Positions 17,355 to 25,924 are shown, counted from the stretch's first letter. The stretch is DNA of 64,000 nt from Gemmatimonadota bacterium (GCA_003222085.1 QHUK01000001.1:158854-222853), one strand, 5' to 3'. The notes: generated by a model not told the origin, from the sequence alone. Numbers and translations are program-made.

Positions 17355-17785
17355 GACTGCGTCGGCACGCTGGCTGGCGGCTCGAGCGACTGGAGATAGG
17401 TGACGACCTTCCAGATGGCACCCGGTGGCAGCAAACCGCCGTACGCCGGCATGCCGTGCGGCTGGCCGTAGTAGATCGACTGGAAGATCTCACTCTCTGA
17501 GCCGCCGTAGCGCCAGCGGCCGTCGCGCAGGCTGGGGCCCACCCAGCCCACCGCCCCGCCTCCGTGACAACCGTCGCAGTTCATCGCGCCGAACGTCCGC
17601 TCGCCTTCCGCCGCCGACTGCCGGTCGCCGCGGAAGGGATTCGCGAGGGCCGGCGCGGCGCCCGCCGGCGGTGCGACGCCGCCCGCGAAGACCCGCGCCT
17701 CGAGTTGCGTCGTGGCGGGCGCCGCCTCGTGGCCGCCACACCCAACCGAGAGCACCAGAGCCGGTACTAGAGGGCGAAGATCCAT
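17345..17785 (-). CDS. c-type cytochrome lipoprotein
   Basis: 146 residues. The N-terminus has a lipobox ending at Cys16 ('LVLSVGC'), so it is probably a lipoprotein facing the periplasm. One haem site CDGCH is at 70-74, with the likely axial Met in 'QPHGMPAYGG' (M112). It is a single-haem class I cytochrome of the cytochrome_CBB3/PQQ-ADH partner type. It overlaps the PQQ alcohol dehydrogenase gene by 19 bp and the channel gene by 10 bp, so it is the obvious electron acceptor for that dehydrogenase. Confidence 0.9.
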   Translation of the reverse strand: MDLRPLVPALVLSVGCGGHEAAPATTQLEARVFAGGVAPPAGAAPALANPFRGDRQSAAEGERTFGAMNCDGCHGGGAVGWVGPSLRDGRWRYGGSESEIFQSIYYGQPHGMPAYGGLLPPGAIWKVVTYLQSLEPPASVPTQSWK

Positions 17786-19509
17786 ACGATCCCTCCCTGG
17801 CTCGTATGCCGGGCGATATCAGGCATGAAGTCCGCCGGCGGCCGCACGTCCGCCGGGTCATCCGACCGCACGTCCCCCGACAGGAGGAGCCAGTCGCCGC
17901 CGATCCCGGCGTACACGGCGATATACTGCTTGCCGTCGGGACCCGTATAGGTGATCGGGTTCGCGACGACTCCCGATCCCACCTTGAACCGCCACAGGAC
18001 CTTGCCCGTCCTGGCGTCGGCCGCCTTGAACCACCCGTCGAGAGTGCCGTAGAAGGCGATGTCGCCGGCGGTCACGAGCGCGCCGCTCCACACCGGGAAA
18101 CGCTCCGTCGTCCGCCACACCGTCTTCCCCGTGCTCGCATCCCAGGCGATGAACGCCCCGAGATGCCCGCCCCGACCCGCGTGGTAGGGCGTGGTCGCGC
18201 CGATGAACGGCGTACCGGCGATGCGGGTCGCCCGCGTCGCCTGGTAATCCATACACATGTTGTTGGTCGCAAGGTAGAAGAGCCCCGTGCGGGGGGAGTA
18301 CGCCGCGGGCGACGCCGGGCTCTTCCCGCCTTCCAGCGTCGGGCAGACGTTCTTCACGTTTCCGCGGGACGCGCCCGTCAGCTTGGTGGAATCGACCACC
18401 GGACGGCCGGTGGCGACATCCACTCGCCTGGCCCAATTGACGTCCACGAACGGCTCGGCCACCAGCACCTCGCCCGAGGCGCGGTCCATGGTATAGGCGA
18501 AGCCGTTCTTGTCGAAGTGGACGAGGACCTTCCGCGGCCGCCCGTCGACGACCAGGTCGGCGAGGATCATCTCGGACGCGGCGTCGTAGTCCCAGCTGTC
18601 GTGTGGCGTGAACTGGTACGCCCACACCAACGTGCCGTCCTCCGGCCGGCGGGCCAGAACGCTGGCGGTCCACTTGTTGTCGCCGGCGCGCTGCTCGGGG
18701 TTGTAGGGCGCCGGATTGCCGGTGCCGTAGTAGAGCAGGTCGAGGCCCGGGTCGTAGGACATCCATCCCCAGACCGGCGCGCCGCCGTTCTTCCACACGT
18801 CGGCGGGCCAGCTCGTGAGCGCCAGCTCCGCGCCGCGGTCGTAGAACGGCCGGAAGGTCCCCGGTTTCGCCAGGACCTCGCTGTCCGGGCCGATGTTATA
18901 GGCCGTCCAAACGATTTGGCCGGTTTCGAGATCGAGCCCCTTCACCCAGCCGTGGATACCGAACTCCCCACCGGACGCGCCGACGATGACCCGGTGCTTC
19001 ACGACGAAAGGCGCGACCGGCGTGGTCTCGCCCTGGGAGAGATCCGCGATCCGGGTCTTCCACAGCTCCTGGCCCGTCGCGGCCGCGACTGCGACGGTGT
19101 GCCCGTCCAGCAGGTTGTACACGATCTTCCCGTCCGCATAGAAGGCGCCGCGATTGATCGCGTCGCAGCAGGCGATCCCGAGGGCGTTGGGATCCACCGG
19201 CGGACGGTATTTCCACTTCAGGGGGTAGCCCTCGCGGGTGAGGTCGAAGGCGTAGAGCACGTTCGGGTAGGGGGTGACGACGTACATCGTCTTGTCGACG
19301 ACGAGCGGTTGTCCCTCGTGCCCGCCGAGCACGCCCGTGGAGAAGCTCCACACCGGGCGCAGGCGGCCCGCGTTGGCGCCGGTGATCTCGCTCAGGTCGC
19401 TGTAGCGAGTGGCCGCGTAGTCCTTGGCCGGCATGGGCCAGTCGCCGCGCTGCGCGGCGGCGGCGACGGGCAGAACCGCCAGCAGGGCCAAGATCGTCAC
19501 CCGAATCAT
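17767..19509 (-). CDS. PQQ-dependent alcohol dehydrogenase, DYD (lanthanide-type) motif
   Basis: 580 residues from the ATG at 19509, with GGGGAGG ahead. The signal peptide is residues 1-20 (ending AAAAQ), so the enzyme is periplasmic. It is an eight-bladed quinoprotein propeller with the vicinal disulfide C114-C115, metal ligands E182 ('GGEFGIHG') and N265 ('TGNPAPYNP'), and catalytic D307. Two residues on is D309, forming DYD. In XoxF and ExaF this extra Asp coordinates a lanthanide, whereas Ca-dependent MxaF has Ala there. It oxidises an alcohol (possibly methanol or ethanol) and passes electrons to the overlapping cytochrome c. The substrate is not determinable by eye. Confidence 0.92.
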   Translation of the reverse strand: MIRVTILALLAVLPVAAAAQRGDWPMPAKDYAATRYSDLSEITGANAGRLRPVWSFSTGVLGGHEGQPLVVDKTMYVVTPYPNVLYAFDLTREGYPLKWKYRPPVDPNALGIACCDAINRGAFYADGKIVYNLLDGHTVAVAAATGQELWKTRIADLSQGETTPVAPFVVKHRVIVGASGGEFGIHGWVKGLDLETGQIVWTAYNIGPDSEVLAKPGTFRPFYDRGAELALTSWPADVWKNGGAPVWGWMSYDPGLDLLYYGTGNPAPYNPEQRAGDNKWTASVLARRPEDGTLVWAYQFTPHDSWDYDAASEMILADLVVDGRPRKVLVHFDKNGFAYTMDRASGEVLVAEPFVDVNWARRVDVATGRPVVDSTKLTGASRGNVKNVCPTLEGGKSPASPAAYSPRTGLFYLATNNMCMDYQATRATRIAGTPFIGATTPYHAGRGGHLGAFIAWDASTGKTVWRTTERFPVWSGALVTAGDIAFYGTLDGWFKAADARTGKVLWRFKVGSGVVANPITYTGPDGKQYIAVYAGIGGDWLLLSGDVRSDDPADVRPPADFMPDIARHTSQGGIVWIFAL

Positions 19510-19561
19510 GCGCACCTCCCCCTCCCCTTGAAGGGAATATGCAGGCCCGTAGACTTGCTGC

Positions 19562-20653
19562 GTGAGCCTTGACCGGGTGAGCCGCCGTTGGGGGGGTGGG
19601 GCGGCGCTCACCGCCCTGGCGGCGGTGTGCGCGGCGCCTCGTGCGGTCCAACACCTCGAGGCGCAATCCGTCGGCCGGCAGGCGTCGCCCGACTCGACCG
19701 AGTCGCGTCGCGCCCGGTTATTCGAGGCCGCGGATCCCCTCGACCTCACGCTGACGGCGGATTTCGGCGCCATCCCCAGGCAGCCCGACAAGCCGAGCCA
19801 ACCCGGCGTCCTCTCCTATGTCGCGGCCCCGACCGACTCGGTCACGCTCGATGTGCAGCTGCGCGCGCGCGGCCACTTCCGGCTCACCACGTGTCAGTAT
19901 CCGCCCCTCAAGGTCACGTTCGACCGCGCACGGACGGCGCGCACGATCTTCGCCCACCAGGGCGGACTCAAGCTCACGGTGCAGTGCCGCGGCGGGCGGT
20001 CGTATGCGAACTACCTGCTCGAAGAGTATCTGATCTACCGAGCCTACAACCTGCTGACCGACCGGAGCTTCCGGACGCGTCTCGCGCGAGTGACCTATGT
20101 CGACGCCAAGGGCAAGCATTCCCCGGAGACCCGCCTCGCGTTCTTCGTCGAGAACGACGACCGCATGGCGCGGCGCAACAACACGCAGGTGTTGGAGCAG
20201 AAGGGGGTGACCCAGGACGAGCTGAACTTCGAGCAGACCGGTCTGGCGATGGTGTTCCAATACATGATCGGCAACACGGACTTCGCCGTCACGGCGCTGC
20301 ACAACATCGTGCTCATCCGCGACTCGACGGGTGTCGTCTACCCGGTGCCCTACGACTTCGACTGGTCGGGAGTCATCTGGACTCCCTACGCCCACCCCGA
20401 CGCGCGTCTGCCCATCCACAGCGTGCGCGAGCGCCTGTTCCGCGGCACCTGCCGTGCGCCCGAGGAGCTCACGCCCCTGTTCGCGCGGTTCAACGCACAG
20501 AAGGATTCGCTCTACGCGCTGTACCATGGCCTCGAGACAGAAGGACTGGAGCCCAAGCGCGTGAAGCAGGCGCTCGACTACTACGACGAGTTCTACAAGA
20601 TCATCAACGATCCGGGCGTCACGCGTCGCGAGTTTCTCCGGACCTGCAGATAG
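19562..20653 (+). CDS. Exported protein of unknown function, CotH/kinase-fold-like
   Basis: 363 residues with an N-terminal hydrophobic signal (about 10-30). No family is recognised with certainty. The central part has features seen in CotH-type and other atypical kinase folds: 'LAFFVENDDRMARRN', 'FQYMIGNTDFAVTALHNIVL' and 'VYPVPYDFDWSGVIWTPYA'. These resemble a catalytic loop (N-T-D) followed by a metal-binding DFD. CotH proteins phosphorylate secreted spore-coat proteins, so an extracytoplasmic kinase is a hypothesis. It is divergent from the PQQ alcohol dehydrogenase gene, with a 52-bp gap. Confidence 0.7.
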   Translation: MSLDRVSRRWGGGAALTALAAVCAAPRAVQHLEAQSVGRQASPDSTESRRARLFEAADPLDLTLTADFGAIPRQPDKPSQPGVLSYVAAPTDSVTLDVQLRARGHFRLTTCQYPPLKVTFDRARTARTIFAHQGGLKLTVQCRGGRSYANYLLEEYLIYRAYNLLTDRSFRTRLARVTYVDAKGKHSPETRLAFFVENDDRMARRNNTQVLEQKGVTQDELNFEQTGLAMVFQYMIGNTDFAVTALHNIVLIRDSTGVVYPVPYDFDWSGVIWTPYAHPDARLPIHSVRERLFRGTCRAPEELTPLFARFNAQKDSLYALYHGLETEGLEPKRVKQALDYYDEFYKIINDPGVTRREFLRTCR

Positions 20654-20692
20654 AGCTGACGGCGCAAGGGCCCGTGACCGCGCCCGGCGGCC

Positions 20693-21115
20693 TCATAGGC
20701 GCCCGTCGTACCGCATCTCGTTCGTCGGCGTGAAGCCCAGCTTGTCGTAGAGCGGTCGTCCATCGTCCGACGCGTGCAGCACCACGCTCTCGATGCCGTT
20801 TCCGCGGCACCACCGCAGGAGCTCCCGCATCAACGCGTCGGCGACGCCCCGCCGCCGCCACGCCCGCTCGGTGTATACGTTCAGGACCAACCCTTGCGGC
20901 CCGCGAACCAGCCGCTCGCGGGCCGCGTCGGGTCGGGGCAGGAGCTCCCGCAATTGGAGGCCGGCGCCTGCGATGATCTCTCCCGACGGATGGTCCAGCT
21001 CCGCGACCCAGCCGACGTAGCGGCCGTCGCCGATGGCCGCGGCGAAGTACGCGCGCGCGGCGTCGACCAGCGTGTCATACAGGTCGTCGGGCAGCTCACG
21101 CATGTCGCGGAACAT
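20693..21115 (-). CDS. GNAT-family N-acetyltransferase
   Basis: 140 residues from the first ATG. The acetyl-CoA site is clear: 'LNVYTERAWRRRGVADALM' with the R/Q-x-x-G-x-A pattern, then 'VVLHASDDGRPLYDKLGF'. The frame continues upstream as IRRATAADAGVLARHRAEM, a typical GNAT first strand and helix. The real start is therefore probably farther up. The only candidate before the upstream gene's stop is CTG at 21178-21176, two bases after that TAA. Acceptor substrate unknown. Confidence 0.88.
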   Translation of the reverse strand: MFRDMRELPDDLYDTLVDAARAYFAAAIGDGRYVGWVAELDHPSGEIIAGAGLQLRELLPRPDAARERLVRGPQGLVLNVYTERAWRRRGVADALMRELLRWCRGNGIESVVLHASDDGRPLYDKLGFTPTNEMRYDGRL

Positions 21116-21180
21116 CTCCGCCCGATGGCGCGCGAGAACGCCCGCGTCGGCGGCGGTGGCGCGGCGGATCTGGTACAGTG

Positions 21181-21585
21181 TTAGTGCCGTTTCTCGAGGA
21201 ACTCCAGCGCGCGCCGCAACCGAGCCACGGCGGCGTCGAACATCGGCTCGCCAACGACCTGGAGCTGGCCGAGCAGCTGCAGGGCGTTCCGCACGTGCTC
21301 GCCGGGCCCTTCCAGGGCGGGATCGCGCTGTGGGCGGCTGCGGCGCTCCAGGGTGCTCCGCCGCTCCGCGCCGTGCCGGCGGTCCACCACGCGGCGGCGC
21401 TCGCCCGGTACGCCCCCCACGACGATGCGCCGCGGCACGGCACGCCGGTCGACGCCGTCGCGGCGGTCGGCAAACACACGGGTAGTCGTCACGACGCGGG
21501 GAATGTAGCCCCGACGGGCAGCGCTATCCAGGAGCGGCAGCCGCCGCCCGAGCTCGGACTCCACGTAGATTTCCTCCACACCCAT
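21181..21585 (-). CDS. Hypothetical protein with DRR/ERR basic-acidic repeats
   Basis: About 134 residues from ATG 21585 (MGVEEIYVESELG), or 145 from 21618. The middle (about 50-95) is a run of charged units, DRRDGVDRR, ERRRVVDRR, AERRSTLERR. The C-terminal 35 residues form a helix ('FDAAVARLRRALEFLEKRH'). The family is not recognised. The repeats could be a disordered nucleic-acid or membrane-lipid binding region. The gene is divergent from and nearly overlapping the ABC transporter gene, so the two may share promoter DNA inside each other's start region. Confidence 0.55.
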   Translation of the reverse strand: MGVEEIYVESELGRRLPLLDSAARRGYIPRVVTTTRVFADRRDGVDRRAVPRRIVVGGVPGERRRVVDRRHGAERRSTLERRSRPQRDPALEGPGEHVRNALQLLGQLQVVGEPMFDAAVARLRRALEFLEKRH

Positions 21586-22588
21586 GTCATCGATCGTCAC
21601 GGCGGAGCGGCTGAGCAAGACGTTCCAGGTAAAGGTGCGCGATCCGGGACTGCGCGGCGCCCTGCGGGCGCTGTTCCGACCGCACTATCGCGACGTGCTC
21701 GCCGTGCGCGACGTGACCTTCGGCATCGACCCGGGCGAGATCGTCGCGTTCCTGGGCCCCAACGGCGCCGGCAAGACCACCACGCTCAAGATGCTCGCCG
21801 GCCTCCTGTACCCGACCGGCGGGCGAGTGGAGGTGGCGGGGTTCATTCCCTGGACCGGTGGGCCCGCGTTCAAGCGGCGTATCGCGCTCGTGCTCGGCAA
21901 CCGGCAGCAGCTCGTGTGGGACCTTCCGCCCGAGGAGACGTTCCTGCTCAATCGCGCGATCTATGACGTCGGCGACGGAGATTACCGAGAGCGGCTGGCC
22001 GAGCTCGTCGCCTTGCTCGAGCTGGGCGACGTGCTCCAGAAGCCGGTGCGCCAGCTCTCGCTCGGCGAGCGCATGAAGTGCGAGCTCGTCGCGTCCCTGC
22101 TCCATCGGCCGCCCCTCCTGTTCCTCGACGAGCCGACCCTCGGGCTCGACGTCACCGCGCAGGATGCGATCCGCCGCTTCCTCATCGAGTACCGCGACCG
22201 GCACGGCGCCACGGTGCTTCTCACATCGCACTACATGCAAGACGTGACGGCCCTCGCGTCGCGAGTCCTGATGATCAACCGCGGTCGTCTGCTGTACGAC
22301 GGGGCACTCGAGGCGCTCGTGGCGCGGATCGCGCGCACCAAACGGATCGAGCTGGTGCTCGGTGGAGGAGACGGGAATCGCGTCACCGCCGAGGCGCTGG
22401 CCGCGTTCGGCGAGGTCAAGAGCTTCCACTTCCCGAACGCCGTGCTCGAGGTGCGGCGCGAAGACGCGCCCACGATGAGCGCCCGGCTGCTCGCCGCACT
22501 CCCCGTGGCCGATCTGTCGATCGAGGACCCGCCGATCGAAGAGGTGATCCGGCTTGCGTTCGCCCGCGGCGGGGAGGAGGACGAGTGA
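21584..22588 (+). CDS. ABC-2 exporter ATP-binding protein
   Basis: 334 residues. Walker A 'FLGPNGAGKTTTLKML', Q-loop region 'VLGNRQQLVWDLPPEETFLL', signature 'QLSLGERMKCELVASLL', Walker B 'LLFLDEPTLGLDVTAQD' and the H-loop 'VLLTSHYMQDV' are all intact. The 'VLGNRQQLWWDLP'-type Q-loop and the 90-residue C-terminal extension are typical of the subfamily paired with DUF990-type permeases. It is coupled to the first permease gene by a GTGA overlap. The exported substrate is unknown. Confidence 0.93.
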   Translation: MSSIVTAERLSKTFQVKVRDPGLRGALRALFRPHYRDVLAVRDVTFGIDPGEIVAFLGPNGAGKTTTLKMLAGLLYPTGGRVEVAGFIPWTGGPAFKRRIALVLGNRQQLVWDLPPEETFLLNRAIYDVGDGDYRERLAELVALLELGDVLQKPVRQLSLGERMKCELVASLLHRPPLLFLDEPTLGLDVTAQDAIRRFLIEYRDRHGATVLLTSHYMQDVTALASRVLMINRGRLLYDGALEALVARIARTKRIELVLGGGDGNRVTAEALAAFGEVKSFHFPNAVLEVRREDAPTMSARLLAALPVADLSIEDPPIEEVIRLAFARGGEEDE

Positions 22589-23379
22589 TCAGGCGGTATG
22601 CGGCGCTGATCCGCAACGCCTGGCTGGTCGACCTCCAGTACCGGGCCTCGATCGTGCTCTGGCTCTTGTGGGGCGTGACCGAGCCGGCGATCGCGCTCGG
22701 CATCTGGTGGGCGATCGCCGGGGACGGATCGGTCGCCGGGTACGCGCGCGCCGACTTCGCCCGCTACTTCTTCGCCGTGATGCTCATCAACCAGCTGACC
22801 ATCGCCTGGGACTCCTGGTACCTGGACCGCTGGATCCGTGACGGGGAGCTCAACTTTCGACTGGCCCGGCCGCTGCACCCCGCCCACGAGGCGGTGGCGG
22901 AGAACCTCGCCTACAAGGCGCGCACGGCCAGCGTCATCCTGGTGGTCTGGCTCGTCGTCGCGGTGGCGTGGCCCGCGGTGCGGCTGCCGTTCGCCCCCGG
23001 CCGCTGGGCGATCACGGCCGTGGCGGTGGTGCTCGCCGCCGCGATGCGGTTTTTCATCAGCTTCACGACGGGACTGCTGGCGTTCTGGACGACCCGCGCC
23101 ACGGCGATCATGGAGCTGCACGCGGGCGTGTCCCTGTTCCTCGCCGGTCGGATCGCGCCCCTCGCCTTGCTCCCGCCGGCGGTGGCGGGGATCGCGGGGG
23201 TGCTGTGGTTCCGCTCCATGCTCGCCTTCCCCGTCGACCTCCTCACCGGCACCGTGCAGGGGACGGACGCCATCCTGCGCGGGCTCGGCGGGCAGATCGT
23301 CTGGCTCGGCGTCTGGATCCTGGCGTACCGCGTCGCGTGGAGTCGGGGCATTCGCAAGTATGGAGCAGTGGGCGGATGA
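22585..23379 (+). CDS. ABC-2 exporter permease 1 (DUF990-like)
   Basis: 264 residues from the GTG at 22585, which overlaps the ATPase stop as GTGA. There are six predicted membrane segments. The short cytosolic N-terminus reads 'RNAWLVDLQYRASIVLWLLW'. The family-like stretch 'ARPLHPAHEAVAENLAYKA' corresponds to the 'LLRPVHPLFxxxxxxxxxK' loop of DUF990/ABC-2 proteins. It forms a heterodimeric pore with the next gene product. Confidence 0.88.
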   Translation: MIRRYAALIRNAWLVDLQYRASIVLWLLWGVTEPAIALGIWWAIAGDGSVAGYARADFARYFFAVMLINQLTIAWDSWYLDRWIRDGELNFRLARPLHPAHEAVAENLAYKARTASVILVVWLVVAVAWPAVRLPFAPGRWAITAVAVVLAAAMRFFISFTTGLLAFWTTRATAIMELHAGVSLFLAGRIAPLALLPPAVAGIAGVLWFRSMLAFPVDLLTGTVQGTDAILRGLGGQIVWLGVWILAYRVAWSRGIRKYGAVGG

Positions 23380-24205
23380 GACGAACGCGGCGAACCTGGT
23401 CATGATGTTCCGCGTTCCCACTTCCGCGTTCCGCCTTCTCTCGGCCTTCTGGCGCTTGAACGTCGCCGAGGAGCTCCAGTACCGCGCCAACTTCATCGCG
23501 AGCGTGCTCGGCACCGTGTTTAACATGGCGACCGCACTGCTCACGCTCTCCCTCTTCTTTCACCACACGACCACGCTGGGCGGCTGGGACTACTGGGAGA
23601 TCGTCGTGCTGCTCGGCGTATTCAACGCGCTCACCGGCGTGATCGAGGCGGTGCTCCGGCCCGGGATCGGCCAGCTGGCCGGCGAGGTGCGGAGCGGCGA
23701 GCTGGACCTGGTGCTCGTGAAGCCGGTGGACGCCCAGGGCTTCGTCTCGTTCCGGCAGCTCGACATCTGGCGCCTCACCGACATCGTACTCGGACTCGGC
23801 CTGGCGGGATATGCGCTCTTCCGGCTGGGCCATACGCCATCCCTCGCACAACTCATGGCGTTCGGGTTGACCATAGCGGCTGCAGCCGTCGTCGTTTACG
23901 CCATCTGGGTGGTGCTGATGAGCCTGGCGTTCTGGTTCGTGTCGGTCGAGAACATCGCCGTGTTGTTCGACGCGGTGTACGAGGGTGCGCGCTATCCCGT
24001 CTCGGCGTACCCCGGCGCGCTGCGGTTCCTGTTCGTGTACCTGATCCCGATTGCGTGGACCACCACGATTCCTGCCTCGGCGCTCACCGGCCGGCTGCGA
24101 CCGGAGATCGGGCTTGCCGCCGCGGCGGTCGCCGGCGTGGCGTTCGGGCTGGCGAGGGCGTTGTGGCGGACGGCGCTCAGGCGGTATGCCGGCGCCAGCG
24201 GATGA
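23360..24205 (+). CDS. ABC-2 exporter permease 2 (DUF990-like)
   Basis: 281 residues from ATG 23360, or 267 from ATG 23402. The shorter start gives an N-terminus closer to the family (MMFRVPTSAFRLLSAFWRLN). There are six membrane segments, with 'EELQYRANFIASVLGTVFNM' near the start and 'VRSGELDLVLVKPVDAQGFVSF' in the first loop. It is paralogous to the preceding permease. The codons after ATG 23402 are a heptamer array (23407-23434), so the extreme N-terminus may have been altered by repeat insertion. Confidence 0.87.
   Translation: MEQWADETNAANLVMMFRVPTSAFRLLSAFWRLNVAEELQYRANFIASVLGTVFNMATALLTLSLFFHHTTTLGGWDYWEIVVLLGVFNALTGVIEAVLRPGIGQLAGEVRSGELDLVLVKPVDAQGFVSFRQLDIWRLTDIVLGLGLAGYALFRLGHTPSLAQLMAFGLTIAAAAVVVYAIWVVLMSLAFWFVSVENIAVLFDAVYEGARYPVSAYPGALRFLFVYLIPIAWTTTIPASALTGRLRPEIGLAAAAVAGVAFGLARALWRTALRRYAGASG
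23407..23434. repeat. Heptamer array, 4 units, at permease N-terminus
   Basis: Units GTTCCGC, GTTCCCA, CTTCCGC and GTTCCGC, 28 bp in all, starting two codons after ATG 23402. Same unit length and count as the arrays at 6847 and 55094, but a different unit sequence. Confidence 0.75.
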
Positions 24206-24241
24206 AGCGCGGGCCGCGGTTTCGTGAAAGGGAGGCGTGAA

Positions 24242-24772
24242 ATGAGACAAGAACCGCAGCTCAGCACCTGGATCGCCGGGATCCTGGTGCGCGATCTTCG
24301 AGCACTACGACGGGAGGTGGAGGCGTTCGCCGACGAGCGCGATCTCTGGCGCGTGCCGCCGGGGATCAGCAACTCGGCCGGCACGCTGGCGCTCCATCTG
24401 GCGGGAAACATCCGGCACTACATCGGCGCGGTATTGGGCCGAACCGGCTACGTGCGCGATCGCGACGCCGAGTTCGCGCTGCGCGACGTGCCGCGAACGG
24501 ACCTGTTGGCGGACATCGACGCCGCGCTCGTCGCCGTGGAACGCGGCATGGCACGTGTGAGCGACGCCGATCTGACCAGGCCCTACCCCGACCCGCCGAG
24601 GGGGCTCGCGGTCACCACGAGGGATTACCTCATCCATCTCGTCGCGCATTTCACCTACCACCTCGGCCAAGTGGACTACCACCGGCGCCTGCTCACCGGC
24701 CAACCGGGGCGGATCCAAGCCGTGGCTTTCCAAGAGCTCATGACGGCAGGAGACGATACGAAGCGGACCTAG
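24242..24772 (+). CDS. DinB/DUF664-family metal-binding four-helix protein
   Basis: 176 residues from ATG 24242, which has GGGAGG eight bases upstream and is preferred over the ATG at 24224. DinB/YfiT-type four-helix bundles bind a divalent metal with three His. Candidates here are in 'LALHLAGNIRHYIGAV', and the pair in 'HLVAHFTYHLGQVDYHRR'. Characterised relatives include mycothiol- and bacillithiol-dependent transferases. Actual thiol and substrate are unknown. It is downstream of the ABC exporter with an 18-bp spacing from the longer start, possibly the same transcript. Confidence 0.85.
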   Translation: MRQEPQLSTWIAGILVRDLRALRREVEAFADERDLWRVPPGISNSAGTLALHLAGNIRHYIGAVLGRTGYVRDRDAEFALRDVPRTDLLADIDAALVAVERGMARVSDADLTRPYPDPPRGLAVTTRDYLIHLVAHFTYHLGQVDYHRRLLTGQPGRIQAVAFQELMTAGDDTKRT

Positions 24773-24818
24773 GCCGCCGCGTCGAATGGGGAAGCGACGT
24801 GTGGTGGCGCGCCGCCCC

Positions 24819-25541
24819 TCACCAGGCGAGCGGTCGGCCGTCGCGAAAGAATCCGCCGGTCGGTCCGTCGTCCGGGAGGGTCGCGGCCCACACCACGCTC
24901 GCCGCCCCTTCGGCGACCGGACGTCCACCCTTACCGCCCATGTCCGTAGCCACCCAGCCGGGGCACACCGCGTTCACGAGAATCCGCTCGCTTCGTAACT
25001 CGGCCGCGAGCATCCGGGTGAGCGCGTTGAGGGCCGCCTTCGAGAGACTGTAGGCCGGGGTCCCGCCGCCCATCGTGGCCAGGGACCCCGCCTCGCTCGA
25101 CACGTTTACCACGCGCGCGTGGCGACTGCGTCGCAGCAGCGGCAGGAAGGTGCGCACCATGCTCCACGCCCCGAACAGGTTGGTCTCGAGCGCCTCGCGC
25201 ACCAGGGCGAGATCGGCGTCCACGGCGTGCTGCCAGGTGTCGTACAGAATCGCGGCATTGTTCACCAGCACGTCGAGTCGTCCGAAATCAGCGGCGACGC
25301 GCGCCTGCGCGCGCTCGATGCTGTCCGGGTCGGTCACATCGAGCTGGCAAGGGAGCACGGCATTCTTTCCCACGCCGAGCGCCGCGACGACCCGCTGACC
25401 CTTGCCCGCGTCGCGCGATCCGAGTAGCACCGTGATGCCGCGGCCGGCGAGCTGACGACAGACTTCGAGGCCGATCCCCCGGTTCGCTCCCGTGACGAGC
25501 GCGACGCCGCGTGGGGCTGGGCCGCCTACCGGTCCGTCCAC
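24819..25541 (-). CDS. Short-chain dehydrogenase/reductase
   Basis: 240 residues, classical SDR. Cofactor motif TGANRGIG (17-24), 'LDVTD', the NNAA motif 'VLVNNAAILYDT', catalytic Ser in 'VVNVSSEAGSL', and the YxxxK pair in 'AYSLSKAALNAL'. 'NAVCPGWVATDMGG' follows. Basic residues after the glycine motif suggest NADPH, like carbonyl reductases. The C-terminal 'SVVWAATLPDDGPTGGFFRDG' is typical of the CBR1/plant menthone-reductase-like group. It overlaps the upstream VOC gene by 16 bp. Confidence 0.93.
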   Translation of the reverse strand: MDGPVGGPAPRGVALVTGANRGIGLEVCRQLAGRGITVLLGSRDAGKGQRVVAALGVGKNAVLPCQLDVTDPDSIERAQARVAADFGRLDVLVNNAAILYDTWQHAVDADLALVREALETNLFGAWSMVRTFLPLLRRSRHARVVNVSSEAGSLATMGGGTPAYSLSKAALNALTRMLAAELRSERILVNAVCPGWVATDMGGKGGRPVAEGAASVVWAATLPDDGPTGGFFRDGRPLAW

Positions 25542-25879
25542 ACCGCCAGCTCGTTCCCACTGGGGTCGGTGAAGTGGAAGCGGCGGCCGCCCGGGAACGT
25601 GTAGGTCGTGCGGACGACCTTCCCACCCGCCGGCTTGACCTTGGCTTCGACGTCTTCCAACCGCGCGGCGTAGATCACCACGAGCGGATTGGCGGGCCGG
25701 ACGGGCGCGTCCTTGGTGAAGCCGCCGCTCAAGCGGCCGTCCTGAAAGCTGGTATAGTCCGGTCCGTAATCCTCGAACTTCCAGCCGAAGACCTGCTGAT
25801 AGAATTGCTTGGTCCGGCCGATATCGGTCGCGCCGAACTCGATGTAGTCAATGCGCCGATCGTGATCGGCCTGGGTCAT
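25526..25879 (-). CDS. VOC/glyoxalase-family protein
   Basis: 117 residues, one vicinal-oxygen-chelate module pair: 'IDYIEFGATDIGRTKQFYQQ', 'VFGWKFEDYGPDYTSFQDG', and the closing 'FTDPSGNELAVW'. The fold usually binds a metal or sequesters small molecules. The conserved Glu of 'PSGNELAVW' is present, but the N-terminal His is replaced, so enzymatic activity is uncertain. AAGGGG lies upstream of the ATG. It overlaps the SDR gene and is probably co-transcribed with it. Confidence 0.9.
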   Translation of the reverse strand: MTQADHDRRIDYIEFGATDIGRTKQFYQQVFGWKFEDYGPDYTSFQDGRLSGGFTKDAPVRPANPLVVIYAARLEDVEAKVKPAGGKVVRTTYTFPGGRRFHFTDPSGNELAVWTDR

Positions 25880-25924
25880 TGGACACCCCTTTCATGACAT
25901 GACGGCCCCACCGGCCCTTCCCGT

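Noticed and set aside
17425..19572. 715-codon plus-strand frame opposite the PQQ dehydrogenase
   Set aside because: Shadow of the PQQ-ADH and cytochrome genes.
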